Below, in pieces: positions 55,240-64,000 of a stretch of 64,000 nt of DNA. Position numbers and translations under genes: made by a program. Every line of letters begins with the position of its first letter. The first letter of the stretch is position 1. The notes below the pieces were generated by a model. That model worked only from the letters and a program-made list of their open reading frames with translations. It did not search any database and was not told where the DNA came from. The DNA lies in contig NZ_JQLU01000005.1 in NCBI RefSeq assembly GCF_000744375.1, positions 2,093,496-2,157,495 of the forward strand, written 5' to 3'. Source of the stretch: Carnobacterium gallinarum DSM 4847 (lineage in GTDB: Bacteria; Bacillota; Bacilli; Lactobacillales; Carnobacteriaceae).

Positions 55240-55707
55240 GGTCTGACATGCCAGTACGATTCGTCGTTTGAAACTTATTAGCAATCCAATTTTTATATTT
55301 TTTTAAGGTTTTACACTTGTTTTCATTTCAGATGAAACCTGATATGGAACGTCAACGAGTAAGGTTTGAAAATCTGGGGAAATCTTCTGTTTAAAGGTAT
55401 AAACGAACTCTTGGTAGTACAGATAGGTTGCGTTTAATTCGGCATCTAGCGTGAGTAAATAATCGATGATTTTAGTTAGTGAAATCAAGCATTTAAAGAG
55501 AGTGCGATAGGAATAGTATATGAAATTTAATGTATTAGAATCCTTTAAAAATAAGCATCAATAACGTTTTAGTTTTGTGTAATCTTTTTGATTGTACGTA
55601 CTAGAATGGTTAAATTTTTTCATGTTTTGAATTCGAGTTTGACTCAAAGAACGAGGTAATAATTGAACAATATAATAAGTAGAAAATATCATTAGATATA
55701 GGAGCAT
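55240..55707 (-). pseudogene. ISL3-family transposase remnant
   Basis: On the minus strand one frame reads YYIVQLLPRSLSQTRIQNMKKF, then YTKLKRY, TGA, CLFLKDSNTLNF, LTLDAELNATYLYYQE and SSEMKTSVK. After a one-base shift it continues LKKYKNWIANKF. ISL3 transposases have LPRSLSQTRIQ, LKRYWKLLLK and a late MKTxxxTLKKY block in this order. The TGA at 55558-55560 replaces the conserved Trp (TGG). Only the C-terminal half survives, and the part with EGxNNxIK is missing. It lies directly before the autolysin gene. Confidence 0.75.
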
Positions 55708-55970
55708 TTGCTATGGTTAATGCTATTTTTTAATAGATGGAATTAATGAAAGAAGTTGATTTAGATAATGAAAACAGGAGAATAAAAAGTTAGAAGTGAC
55801 TATATTTTTTGTTTTTTTATATGAATACAGTAAGACTTAAGTTTAAATGTGTACAAATAATGAATTTGTAAAATAACTAATAATTTATAATGAAATTAGA
55901 ATTAGTATAGGTTATAATGTAATGGATTACCTATGGGTACTCAAATTTAACGAAGGAGGTAATTTTTTTG
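55708..55970. other. upstream region of the autolysin gene
   Basis: No gene is seen. The strong ribosome site GAAGGAGG at 55952-55959 belongs to the autolysin. A promoter is expected near 55905 (GGTTATAATG, extended -10-like TATAAT). Confidence 0.45.
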
Positions 55971-58900
55971 ATGAGCAAGAAAAAAAAGAATAGAAAAGGA
56001 CGTGTAATCATTTTAAATTCTTTTTTTAAGAAGATAGCTTTGTTAACAGTTGTTATTTTAACTGTGAATTCATCTTTTGTACCATTACTAAATACAATCG
56101 TTTTTGCAGAAGAAAATAATAAAAATAGTTTAAATGATAGTTCTTTTGAAAATGCAGCATCTACCGAAATGACCAATGAATCGATTAATTCAGAACTAAG
56201 TTCTAATTCTAATGTGCAAGAATCGGCAATAACTTCGTCCACTGATTCTGTGGACAGTTCGATTTCTGATTCTACTGAGCCTATTCCTAATCAGGAAAAA
56301 TCTGAACCGCATACTGAATCGGATTCTATTATTTCTGAAGAAAAGATTGATAATAGTGATATTTCTACAAAGAATTACGATGCTGTTATGTCAGATGTAC
56401 TTAAAAGGTCTCCAGAAGTTTCAACATTTATTAATGATATTTCTGGTAATGCTACAAAGTTGGCACAAGGCAATGATTTGTACGCATCTGTAATGATTGC
56501 TCAAGCTGTCTTAGAATCTAGTTATGGAACAAGCCAGTTAGGTCAAGTTCCAGTTCACAACTTATTTGGAATTAAAGGAAAGTATAATGGACAAAGTATT
56601 GTCAAAGAAAGCTTAGAAGAACTGCCAAATGGAACAATTGTTTCAAGAAAATCTGAGTTTAGAAAATATGGTTCAAGAGAGCAATCTCAAGCAGACTATG
56701 TTGAAAAGATAAAAAAAGGTCCAAATACGAATGCCGGTGATTCAAGTTGGAGTCCAACGTACTATTCTGGCGCTTGGAAGAGCCATACTAATTCTTATAA
56801 AGATGCAACAGCTGCATTAACAGGGAAATATGCAACGGATAGCTCATATGGACAAAAACTGAATTCAGTTATCGAAGTATATAATTTACAAAAATTTGAT
56901 TTGCCAATTCAAATGATGCTAGATGCACCATTAGATTCTGAAAAAGTTAATGGCAATCAAGTTGTGGTTCAAGGTTGGGCTTTAGCTGGAACTAGCGTAA
57001 AAGAAGTAAATATTTCTGTAAATGGTCAAGCAGTTGGAAAGGCCACTTACGGATTAGAGCGTAGTGACGTTAATCAAGCCTATTCTCAGTATCAAAATAT
57101 GAATTCTGGCTACACATATACATTTAATAAAAGTATACTAAACGCTGGAAGTAACACATTAAATGTTCAAGTAGTATCTGCAAATAATGAAACAAAAACG
57201 ATTGAAAGAAAGATTAACAATCCAGTTTTAACAAATCGAATTTATGTTGAGCGACCTGTAGCTAATGAAATTGTCGACAAAACATTAACAATTCGAGGTT
57301 GGGCATTATCACCTAATAAGGTATCAAAAATAGAAGTTCTTATTGATGGAGTCAGCAAATTAAGTTTTGCTCCTAATGTAGCACGTCCAGATGTTACAGC
57401 AGCCTTTTCAGAGTATCCAACTCAAACACCTGGCTTTTTATCAACAGTTGATACTTCTGGTTTAACTGCTGGAAGTCACAAAGTTGTCGTAAAAATGTAC
57501 GATACTGCTGGTAGTGTTTCTGAACAAGCTATTGGAATTACGAAACAAGCTACTGCAACAGCGCCTATTATTAATATGATAGACACTTTGAGCAATGGAA
57601 AACAAGTATCTGGAAACTATCAGATACGAGGTTGGGCTCTAGCTGGTGGCGGTATAAAAAATGTAGAAATTCAAGTAGATGGAAAAGTTCAAGGAAATGC
57701 AACTTACGGAACTGAACGTTTAGATGTTTATACTAAATTTCCACAATATGCAAATAAAAATTCTGGTTATAGTTATGTTTTAGATGCAAGTAAATTAACT
57801 ACTGGAAACCATACAATTAAAGTTACTGCAGTTGCAAACTCTGGGAAAATAGAAAGTCAAAGCTTTTCTGTTGTAAAACCAGATATGCCAATTAAAGTGT
57901 ATGTCGATGCTCCTGTTGAGAAAGCTACAGTTATTAATGCTGTAACTGTTCGAGGTTGGGCATTAGCAGAATCAGGCGTATCAGCTGTAAACATTTTAGT
58001 CGATGGTAAAGTACAAGGAAAAGCGACTTTAGGTACAAGCAGACCAGACGTTGCTACTGCTTTTCCACAGTATAAAGAAAGTAAAGCAGGGTATTCATAT
58101 CAGCTCAATACAAGCACTCTAAGTGTAGGTAGTCATAAATTAACCGTTCAAGTTATAGATAAAAATGGAACGATTAAAAATAGTGAGTCCACAATTGTAA
58201 AACCCAAAGCTGATGTTATCAATATGATAGATACATTAAGTGAAGGTCAAATAGTTTCTGGTAAAAAGACTATCCGAGGTTGGGCATTAGCTGGTGAAAA
58301 ACTGAAGAATATAGAAATTTACGTAGATGGTAAACTTCAAGGAAATGCAGTCTATGGAATTGAACGTTTAGATGTCTATAATAAATTCCCACAATATAAC
58401 AATAAAAATTCTGGCTATAATTTTACTTTAGATGTTGATGCACTAACTTACGGCAAACATAAAGTAGATGTCAAAGTTGTTTTGGCTAATGGGGATTCTG
58501 ATACTACATCTGTTAATGTTGAAAAATCAAGATTAGAAACCCGTTATACGTTAGAAAATCCTAAAGATTTAGCTTTAGTTACGGATAGTGTGATGATCAG
58601 TGGCTGGGTACTATCAAGTACGAAAGTTAAAACTATTGACGTATATGTAGACAATAATAAGGTAGGTAATGCAAATATTGGGGGGGCGCGTCCAGATGTT
58701 GCGAATGTGTTTCCAGAATATTTAGAAAAGAATGCTGGTTTTAATTACGTACTAACTACTAAAAATTTAGCAAATGGAAAACATTCGGTAAAATTAGTTG
58801 TCACGTTTGAAGATAAGACAACAACAACTTTTGGTAAAGAAATCTATAAAGCAAGTTTAGCAACTGTCGGTTCTATTGATTCACCAAGTCCAAATCAATT

Positions 58901-59813
58901 AGTTGGTGCAAGTCAAACAGTTCGTGGTTGGATATTGTCAGAAGAAGGAATCAACAGTATTCGACTTTTAGTAGATGGTGTTCAAAAAGGAATGGCTACT
59001 ACTAATCTTGCGCGTCCAGATGTTGCAGCAGCTTTTCCAGATTATAAGGAAAAAAATGCTGGATATTTGGGAACAATCAGTACAGCAGGATTAACAAACG
59101 GCACGCATACAGTAACTGTTATTGGTACGACAAACGGTGGTAGAGTTCACACAATGACCCAAAAAATTGTTGTTGGCGAACTTTCTGGCAAAACAGTATT
59201 TGTTGATGCGGGACATGGTGGAAAAGACCCAGGAGCAATTGCTGGTGGAGTGAATGAAAAAGACTTGAATTTGAGTGTGGCTTTAAAAGTAAAAGCTAAC
59301 CTTGAGCAAAAAGGTGCAACAGTTGTAATGTCTAGATCAACTGATGTATTTTTAGAATTGCGAGAAATTGCAGCTAAAGCTAACAATTCTAAGGCTGATA
59401 TTTTTATTAGCTTGCATCATAATTCATCATCAATCACGTCTGTTTCAGGAATTGAAACGTATTCTTATGACGGCAGTGGAACAAGAAGTTACAGTGCACC
59501 TATTTACAGACAAGATAGTTTTTATTCGGATATAACACCAAATGTAGCTAATAATGATATCGGTCGTATATATGAAAGTCAGCAGCTAGCAATTAAGGTT
59601 CAAGCAGGCTTAATTAGAAATACTGGAGCTGTCGATAGAGAAGCTAAGAAAACAGATTTTCATGTTATTAGAGAAACAAATATGCCCGCAATTTTAACTG
59701 AACTTGGATTCATTACTAGTCCGGCAGAACGAGCTAAATTAGTAAATGGAAATTACCAAAATCAGTTGGCTAAAGGGATATCTGACGGAGCTGCAGACTA
59801 TTTAAGAAAATAA
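55971..59813 (+). CDS. bifunctional autolysin: glucosaminidase, seven repeats, N-acetylmuramoyl-L-alanine amidase
   Basis: The precursor of 1280 residues has a signal peptide (cleavage likely after residue 46, VFA), a Ser/Glu-rich linker and a glucosaminidase domain (about 135-305: ASVMIAQAVLESSYGTSQLG, HNLFGIKGKYNG). Seven repeats of about 108 residues follow (311-1066), each with a RGWALA-like motif, a VDG-x-x-x-G-x-A strand and RPDV/RLDV..FPQY. It ends with an Amidase_3 domain (about 1072-1280: VDAGHGGKDPGA, NEKDLNLSVA, SLHHNS, LTELGFI) with the zinc ligands and catalytic Glu. It should cut glycan and stem peptide during cell separation. No LPXTG, GW or LysM is seen, so the repeats may anchor it. 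ATG follows a TTG that could also start. Confidence 0.9.
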   Translation: MSKKKKNRKGRVIILNSFFKKIALLTVVILTVNSSFVPLLNTIVFAEENNKNSLNDSSFENAASTEMTNESINSELSSNSNVQESAITSSTDSVDSSISDSTEPIPNQEKSEPHTESDSIISEEKIDNSDISTKNYDAVMSDVLKRSPEVSTFINDISGNATKLAQGNDLYASVMIAQAVLESSYGTSQLGQVPVHNLFGIKGKYNGQSIVKESLEELPNGTIVSRKSEFRKYGSREQSQADYVEKIKKGPNTNAGDSSWSPTYYSGAWKSHTNSYKDATAALTGKYATDSSYGQKLNSVIEVYNLQKFDLPIQMMLDAPLDSEKVNGNQVVVQGWALAGTSVKEVNISVNGQAVGKATYGLERSDVNQAYSQYQNMNSGYTYTFNKSILNAGSNTLNVQVVSANNETKTIERKINNPVLTNRIYVERPVANEIVDKTLTIRGWALSPNKVSKIEVLIDGVSKLSFAPNVARPDVTAAFSEYPTQTPGFLSTVDTSGLTAGSHKVVVKMYDTAGSVSEQAIGITKQATATAPIINMIDTLSNGKQVSGNYQIRGWALAGGGIKNVEIQVDGKVQGNATYGTERLDVYTKFPQYANKNSGYSYVLDASKLTTGNHTIKVTAVANSGKIESQSFSVVKPDMPIKVYVDAPVEKATVINAVTVRGWALAESGVSAVNILVDGKVQGKATLGTSRPDVATAFPQYKESKAGYSYQLNTSTLSVGSHKLTVQVIDKNGTIKNSESTIVKPKADVINMIDTLSEGQIVSGKKTIRGWALAGEKLKNIEIYVDGKLQGNAVYGIERLDVYNKFPQYNNKNSGYNFTLDVDALTYGKHKVDVKVVLANGDSDTTSVNVEKSRLETRYTLENPKDLALVTDSVMISGWVLSSTKVKTIDVYVDNNKVGNANIGGARPDVANVFPEYLEKNAGFNYVLTTKNLANGKHSVKLVVTFEDKTTTTFGKEIYKASLATVGSIDSPSPNQLVGASQTVRGWILSEEGINSIRLLVDGVQKGMATTNLARPDVAAAFPDYKEKNAGYLGTISTAGLTNGTHTVTVIGTTNGGRVHTMTQKIVVGELSGKTVFVDAGHGGKDPGAIAGGVNEKDLNLSVALKVKANLEQKGATVVMSRSTDVFLELREIAAKANNSKADIFISLHHNSSSITSVSGIETYSYDGSGTRSYSAPIYRQDSFYSDITPNVANNDIGRIYESQQLAIKVQAGLIRNTGAVDREAKKTDFHVIRETNMPAILTELGFITSPAERAKLVNGNYQNQLAKGISDGAADYLRK
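56908..59176 (+). repeat. seven tandem ~108-residue modules in the autolysin
   Basis: Units begin near IQMMLDAPL, RIYVERPVA, INMIDTLSNG, KVYVDAPVE, INMIDTLSEG, YTLENPKD and VGSIDSPSP. Units 3 and 5 are near copies at DNA and protein level (both with INMIDTLS, RGWALAG, GNA.YG.ERLDVY.KFPQY and NKNSGY), which points to recent duplication of a two-unit block. They resemble bacterial Ig-like wall-binding domains. Confidence 0.85.
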
Positions 59814-59865
59814 AAAGTTTGTTGATAAAGTCAGGCTATCCAAAAAATAATTAAATAGAGTGACT

Positions 59866-59896
59866 AGACAGGTGAGATTTCTCATCTGTCTTTACT
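59866..59896 (+). terminator. terminator after the autolysin
   Basis: AGACAGGTGAGA and TCTCATCTGTCT pair (one G-T) with T-rich sequence after. From here to 60211 no gene is seen. Confidence 0.75.
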
Positions 59897-60211
59897 TTGA
59901 AAAAATCAGCTGAATCTAGTGCAATTGATCAGTTAGTTTTAGGGTGTCTTTCTTGTAGCATAATTTAAAATGATGAAAGAAATTTATTTTTATACATATT
60001 GGAAGTTAGATGAATTAATTTAGTGAAATGAATAATTGGGAGATAACAATAATACAATAAGTTAACAAATTATTAAATTTGGTCATTTAATGAAGATTTT
60101 AAAGTTGAATTATGATATTCTTTTAGAGGTAGACTTTTTTGGATAGGAGTTTTATACAGAAAAGTGAATGATTCATCTAGTTATATAATAAAGAGAATAA
60201 AAGGAGTCGCT

Positions 60212-62050
60212 ATGCTAAACAAAAAAAATAAATACAATTTAATCTTAGGTGGAATCATTTTAATTTTTCCTATTATTTTTTTGTGGATCATTGAATTTTA
60301 TCATCATTTACTTAATTGGCAAGAAACTACTTCTTTTTTTAGCCAACATTTTAGTTATTCTTTATTTAGTTATTTAGTTATTTTAGTACTTACATTATTT
60401 GTTATTTCTTTAATTGGAGATGTTATTATTGGGGAATCAATATCAGCTATTCTGATTATTGGAATCTCCTTTGCCAGTTCGCAAAAGATGATTGCTAGAA
60501 ATACACCTTTATACCCGGAAGAAATCACAATGATTTCTGAACTTAAATTATTAATAACAATGATTGATTTTAATTCATTTATTTTGTTAGTTGGTGTAAT
60601 TATTTTGATATTAGGGGTATCTATTGCAGTCTCAATTTTTATTAAAAAAAAGCTGAAATTAGAGAAGAACAGAAAAGTATCATGGTCCATTCGATTGGTT
60701 ACTTTATTAGTGTCTAGTCTACTATTGTATGGATTTTCTTTTTCTGGTAATAGCACTAGTACAGCAGCAAAATTTGGTGGATTATTTGATATTAATATGG
60801 CTGGCAGTGAGTGGAATCAACTAGCTTTTTATAACGAATATGGGTTTGTTATTGGTTTTTTATATAATTTCACATCAGATGCAATGAAACAGCCAGATGG
60901 CTATTCACAAGCTGAGGTTACACGTATTATTGATAAATATACAAAACTTGCTGAAATAGAAAATGCCACAAGAACACCTATAGAAGATGTAAACATCATT
61001 TATATAATGAATGAATCTTTTACGAATCCAATAAAATTACAAGATGTTTATCCTTTAAGCGAAGATCCAATCCCCTATACAAATCAATTGTTAGGCGAGT
61101 ATACATCGGGGCAAACTCTTGTGCCAGACTATGGTGGTGGTACAGCTAATATGGAATTTGAAGCTTTAACGGGTTTTAGTAATTATTATTTATCTGTGAT
61201 TCCATATCAATTTATTATTCCCAAAATGAATGAATACCCATCAATTGTTTCGTATTTAAATAATCAAGGCTATGAGACTACGGCAATTCACCCTTATGAT
61301 GGTCGCATGTATAAGAGAGAAACGGTTTATGATCGACTTGGTTTTAAAACATTTATTGATGAAACTACGTTACATTATCGTCACGCCTACGGAAGTAGTG
61401 GGTATTCAGATGTGACTGCATACAATGAAGCTTACGATCAATTAGTTAGTTCAAATCAAAATTAATTTATCCATCTAGTTACTATGCAAAATCATCAACC
61501 ATACGGACCACAATATCCAGATAATGAAATTGAAGTTGTGCGAGATGATATGGATGCAGAGAAGAAACAAGAAATGGAAACTTATCTGCAAGGTTTGAGA
61601 TATTCAGATGGAGCAATGAAGGAATTAATTGAGAAACTAGATAGTTTAGATAAAAAAGTGATGGTTGTTTTTTGGGGTGATCATTACCCAGGTAGTGGTA
61701 TTTATACAGATATGTATAAAGGCAATGAGGTTGAACTTCACAAAACTCCGTTATTAATGTATAACAATTTTGGTTTGGAACGTGAAGAATTAGGTACAAA
61801 ATCTTTAAATTTTGTACAGACAGATGTATTAAATTCTATTGGGGAAAAGATTAGTCCATTCCAGAAACTATTAACTCAAGTGAATGGAAAATTATCAACT
61901 TTGAGTAAGATAGAGTTATTTGATAATAATCAAAATAAACAAACTAAAAAAGAAATAGCAACAATTGAAGAACTAAAAGATTACCGTATGATAGAATATG
62001 ATGTAAATGCTGGAAAAAGATATAGTTTAAAAACTGATTTTTACAAATAA
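60212..62050 (+). pseudogene. LTA-synthase-like sulfatase-fold membrane enzyme interrupted by one in-frame TAA
   Basis: Four to five membrane helices (YNLILGGIILIFPIIFLWIIEF onward) precede a sulfatase-type domain. It has IYIMNESFTNP, the nucleophile Thr region NMEFEALTGFSNYYL, YDGRMYKRETVYDRLGF and, after the stop, FIHLVTMQNHQPYGP, VVFWGDHYPG and TPLLMYNN. The reading frame is identical on both sides of TAA at 61463-61465; SSNQN-stop-FIHLVTMQNHQPY lacks only one residue, probably Lys (AAA to TAA). The enzyme class transfers glycerol-phosphate to glycolipid or wall polymers. The second part has its own ATG at 61484 but no ribosome site. Start 60212 follows AAAGGAG; pseudogene, read-through or sequence error are all possible. 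Confidence 0.8.
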
Positions 62051-62079
62051 TATAAAAACAGAAAGAAAAAGGTGTTTAA

Positions 62080-63015
62080 ATGAAAACTGTTGCTATACTG
62101 TTATCTGCATACAATGGTACAGACTATATCACAAAACAAATTGAGTCTATTCAAGGACAAAATTATCAAAATTGGCAATTATTTGTTAGAGATGATGGAT
62201 CTTCAGATACAACTAAAGAAATTGTTAGAAATATGGGACAATCGGATAATCGAATTCAATTATATGAAGATGAGTTAGGAAATCTTAGAGTAATTAAAAG
62301 TTTTTTAGAGTTATTAAAAAACGTAGAAGCTGATTATTATATGTTTTGTGATCAAGATGATTTTTGGAAAGCAGATAAAGTCGAAAGAACTTTAGTAAGA
62401 ATGGAACAACTTGAAGCTAAGAAACAGAATCCCTATCTAGTCCATACAGATCTAGTGGTAGTTGATAATGATTTAGAAGTTATTAGCGAATCAATGTTTG
62501 GACTACAAAAAATGTCTTTTGAAAAGACAAGTTTAAATCATCTTTTAGTACAGAATAATATCACAGGCTGTACGACGATGATTAACAATGATTTAAAGGA
62601 CTTAGTTGTCTATCATCAAGACATAGTTATGCATGACTGGTGGCTAGGATTGATTGCATCAAGTTTTGGTGAAATTTCCTTTTTGCAAGAGACGACTATC
62701 TTGTACCGTCAGCATGGAAATAATACAGTTGGTGCTAAAAAATATGGACTTTCTTATTTCTATAGTCGTTATTTAGAAAAAGCGAAAACAAAACAAATTC
62801 AAAGAAATTCATTTAAACAGGCACAAGCTTTCTATGAGATTTATGGTGCTAGATTATCAGATAAAGATAATGAAGTTGTTAAAAATTATGGTGAATTTCT
62901 TGAAGGCTCCATTCTTAAACGTGGAAATGTATTTTTTAAATACAAATATTTTAAAAATACAACTCTTAGAAATACTATTTTTTTACCAATGTTGCTTTTT
63001 TTAAAAGCAAAATAA
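62080..63015 (+). CDS. family 2 glycosyltransferase (RgpB-like rhamnosyltransferase)
   Basis: The GT-A domain begins TVAILLSAYNGTDYITKQIESIQGQNYQNWQLFVRDDGSSDTTKEIV and has the DxD-type motif YYMFCDQDDFWKADKVERTL, then HTDLVVVDNDLEVI and a C-terminal MHDWWLGLIASSFGEISFLQETTILYRQHGNNTVG. CDQDDFW and HDWWL with YRQHGNN are typical of RgpB-like rhamnosyltransferases of wall rhamnans. AAAAAGGTG precedes the ATG. It follows the interrupted LTA-synthase-like gene by 29 bases, at the start of a surface-polysaccharide locus. Acceptor unknown. Confidence 0.87.
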   Translation: MKTVAILLSAYNGTDYITKQIESIQGQNYQNWQLFVRDDGSSDTTKEIVRNMGQSDNRIQLYEDELGNLRVIKSFLELLKNVEADYYMFCDQDDFWKADKVERTLVRMEQLEAKKQNPYLVHTDLVVVDNDLEVISESMFGLQKMSFEKTSLNHLLVQNNITGCTTMINNDLKDLVVYHQDIVMHDWWLGLIASSFGEISFLQETTILYRQHGNNTVGAKKYGLSYFYSRYLEKAKTKQIQRNSFKQAQAFYEIYGARLSDKDNEVVKNYGEFLEGSILKRGNVFFKYKYFKNTTLRNTIFLPMLLFLKAK

Positions 63016-63085
63016 TAGTATAATACTAAATAAGAGTCTTGGACAAGAGATTACTAAATTAAAGTGCGAGGAATGAAAATATAAA

Positions 63086-63868
63086 ATGGATTTCAAAGTA
63101 GCCGTAAGTATTGTTACGTACAATAGTGAAAAAATTTTTCAAGTCTTAGATAATATTAGAACAGAATTTTCTGGCGATAATCGGTTTAAATTTTTAATAT
63201 TTGATAATAACTCTGAGGAAGACTATAAAAATAAGTTACGTAAATATGAAGATATCGTTGAAATTAATTTTTATCATGAAAATAATGGATTTGGTTTTGG
63301 TCACAATGCTAATCTATTAAATAGAATGGAAAAATATTTTTTGGTTTTTAACCCAGATATTATATTGAAAAAAGATTCCTTACTAAAATTAGTTGAGATC
63401 ATGGAACAATCATCAACTATTGGCTTAACGGTACCTAAAGTTTTAAATGCTGATGGAAGTATTCAGTATCTAGTCCGTGATCAAGTATCAGTTTTTGATT
63501 ACGCATTAAGATTTATTCCATTTAAGTTCGTAAAAAAAATGTTTAATAAACGTTTAGCTAAGTTTGAATGTCGTGATTTATCGGATACTGAAAATACTGA
63601 AATTCGTATTGGCTCAGGCTGTTTTATGCTGTTACGAGATGAAGCATTCAAAGCAATAAAAGGTTTTGATGATCGCTATTTTATGTATTTTGAAGACTAT
63701 GATCTATGTTTAGAGTTACATGAAAAAAATTATAAAATTATCTACAACCCGTTTTCTGAAGTCATTCATTTTTATGAAAAAGGCGCTCATAAAAATAGAC
63801 AATTATTTAAAATTTTTATGCAATCAATGCGCTTATTTTTTAATAAATGGGGTTGGAAATTTTTTTAA
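63086..63868 (+). CDS. family 2 glycosyltransferase (rhamnosyltransferase-like)
   Basis: The 260-residue protein starts KVAVSIVTYNSEKIFQVLDNI and has FLIFDNNSEEDY, NNGFGFGHNANLL, FLVFNPDIILKKDSL, VPKVLNADGSIQYLVRD, RIGSGCFMLLRDEAFKAIKGFDDRYFMYFEDYDLCLEL and VIHFYEKGAHKN. This is the WbbL/RgpF-adjacent type of GT2, with the GxGCFMLxR and FMYFEDxDLC blocks near the active site. It probably adds rhamnose or another 6-deoxyhexose to the repeat unit. CGAGGAATG precedes the start. Same direction and probably same operon as the previous gene. Confidence 0.87.
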   Translation: MDFKVAVSIVTYNSEKIFQVLDNIRTEFSGDNRFKFLIFDNNSEEDYKNKLRKYEDIVEINFYHENNGFGFGHNANLLNRMEKYFLVFNPDIILKKDSLLKLVEIMEQSSTIGLTVPKVLNADGSIQYLVRDQVSVFDYALRFIPFKFVKKMFNKRLAKFECRDLSDTENTEIRIGSGCFMLLRDEAFKAIKGFDDRYFMYFEDYDLCLELHEKNYKIIYNPFSEVIHFYEKGAHKNRQLFKIFMQSMRLFFNKWGWKFF

Positions 63869-63902
63869 TAGAGTAAAAATTAAATAGGAGAGTGGATTGT
63901 AG

Positions 63903-64000
63903 ATGGAATTTAATATTATTAGAGAAACACAAATTATTTTGAAACGTTACTGGTGGATTATTTTGTTAGTTACTGTGTTAGGCGGTGTGGGAAGCATTTT
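63903..64000 (+). CDS. chain-length regulator Wzz/CpsC-like, 3' end outside window
   Basis: Only 32 codons are visible: MEFNIIRETQIILKRYWWIILLVTVLGGVGS. The short amphipathic start followed by KRYWWIILLVTVLGG is the N-terminal part of Wzz/YveK/CpsC proteins, which control polysaccharide chain length and activate a partner tyrosine kinase. GGAGAG precedes the ATG. Its presence confirms that a capsule or exopolysaccharide cluster continues beyond base 64000. Confidence 0.7.
   Translation, partial: MEFNIIRETQIILKRYWWIILLVTVLGGVGSI

Overview
The window is chromosomal DNA of a low-GC Gram-positive bacterium of the order Lactobacillales. Gene content and order (rpoE-pyrG-murA-rho-rpmE2; tsaB-rimI-tsaD / ABC-F / rex / ydiK-ydiL-like / groESL; a class II galT; purine-rich Shine-Dalgarno sites before nearly every gene) fit a Carnobacterium- or Enterococcus-like organism. 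I favour Carnobacteriaceae, but the sequence alone does not prove the genus. No rRNA, tRNA or CRISPR array was seen.

Layout. 1-3.0 kb (minus): operon of LipL-type acyltransferase, HD-domain nucleotide hydrolase and a HAD phosphatase cut by the window edge. 3.1-6.3 kb: E1-alpha/E1-beta pair of a 2-oxoacid or acetoin dehydrogenase with a SorC-type regulator and no E2/E3. 6.3-12.7 kb: housekeeping block DUF1934, rpoE, pyrG (with a GGGCTCCC leader attenuator), murA, rho, rpmE2. 13-20 kb: exonuclease-BRCT protein, a membrane diguanylate cyclase without a canonical start codon, ddl, a TPR protein, and a WYL regulator followed by three small genes. 20-25.4 kb: gor, LOG-family hydrolase, LacI regulator and pdp.

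25.4-34.5 kb is the accessory part. A predicted 23-residue peptide gene with a very strong ribosome binding site is divergent from a PlcR-like (RRNPP) TPR regulator, with an inverted repeat between them. A paralogous regulator lies 6.4 kb further on. Between them are an MBL hydrolase, a zinc-ribbon protein, an ACT-domain protein, a decayed DUF1963 gene and a complete IS3-family (IS150-like) element with a 3-bp target duplication. Two small XRE regulators with repeated operator-like motifs follow.

34.9-40.5 kb: an orphan PTS EIIA(Lac) protein, the Leloir genes galK-galT-galM with galR, and a small CsbD-like gene. 41.5-54.8 kb: a polytopic membrane protein, the t6A/RimI cluster, an ABC-F protein, rex, two small membrane proteins, groESL under CIRCE, a ZinT-like lipoprotein under a perfect Zur-type palindrome, a YcxB-like protein and a cysteine hydrolase. 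55-64 kb: an ISL3 transposase remnant, a 1280-residue two-enzyme autolysin with seven internal repeats, an LTA-synthase-like gene interrupted by one in-frame TAA, and the start of a cell-surface polysaccharide locus (two GT2 glycosyltransferases and a Wzz/CpsC-type protein running off the edge).

The strongest candidate for an undescribed system is the peptide/RRNPP pair at 25.8-26.9 kb. All assignments rest on reading motifs and gene order; no database search was run.
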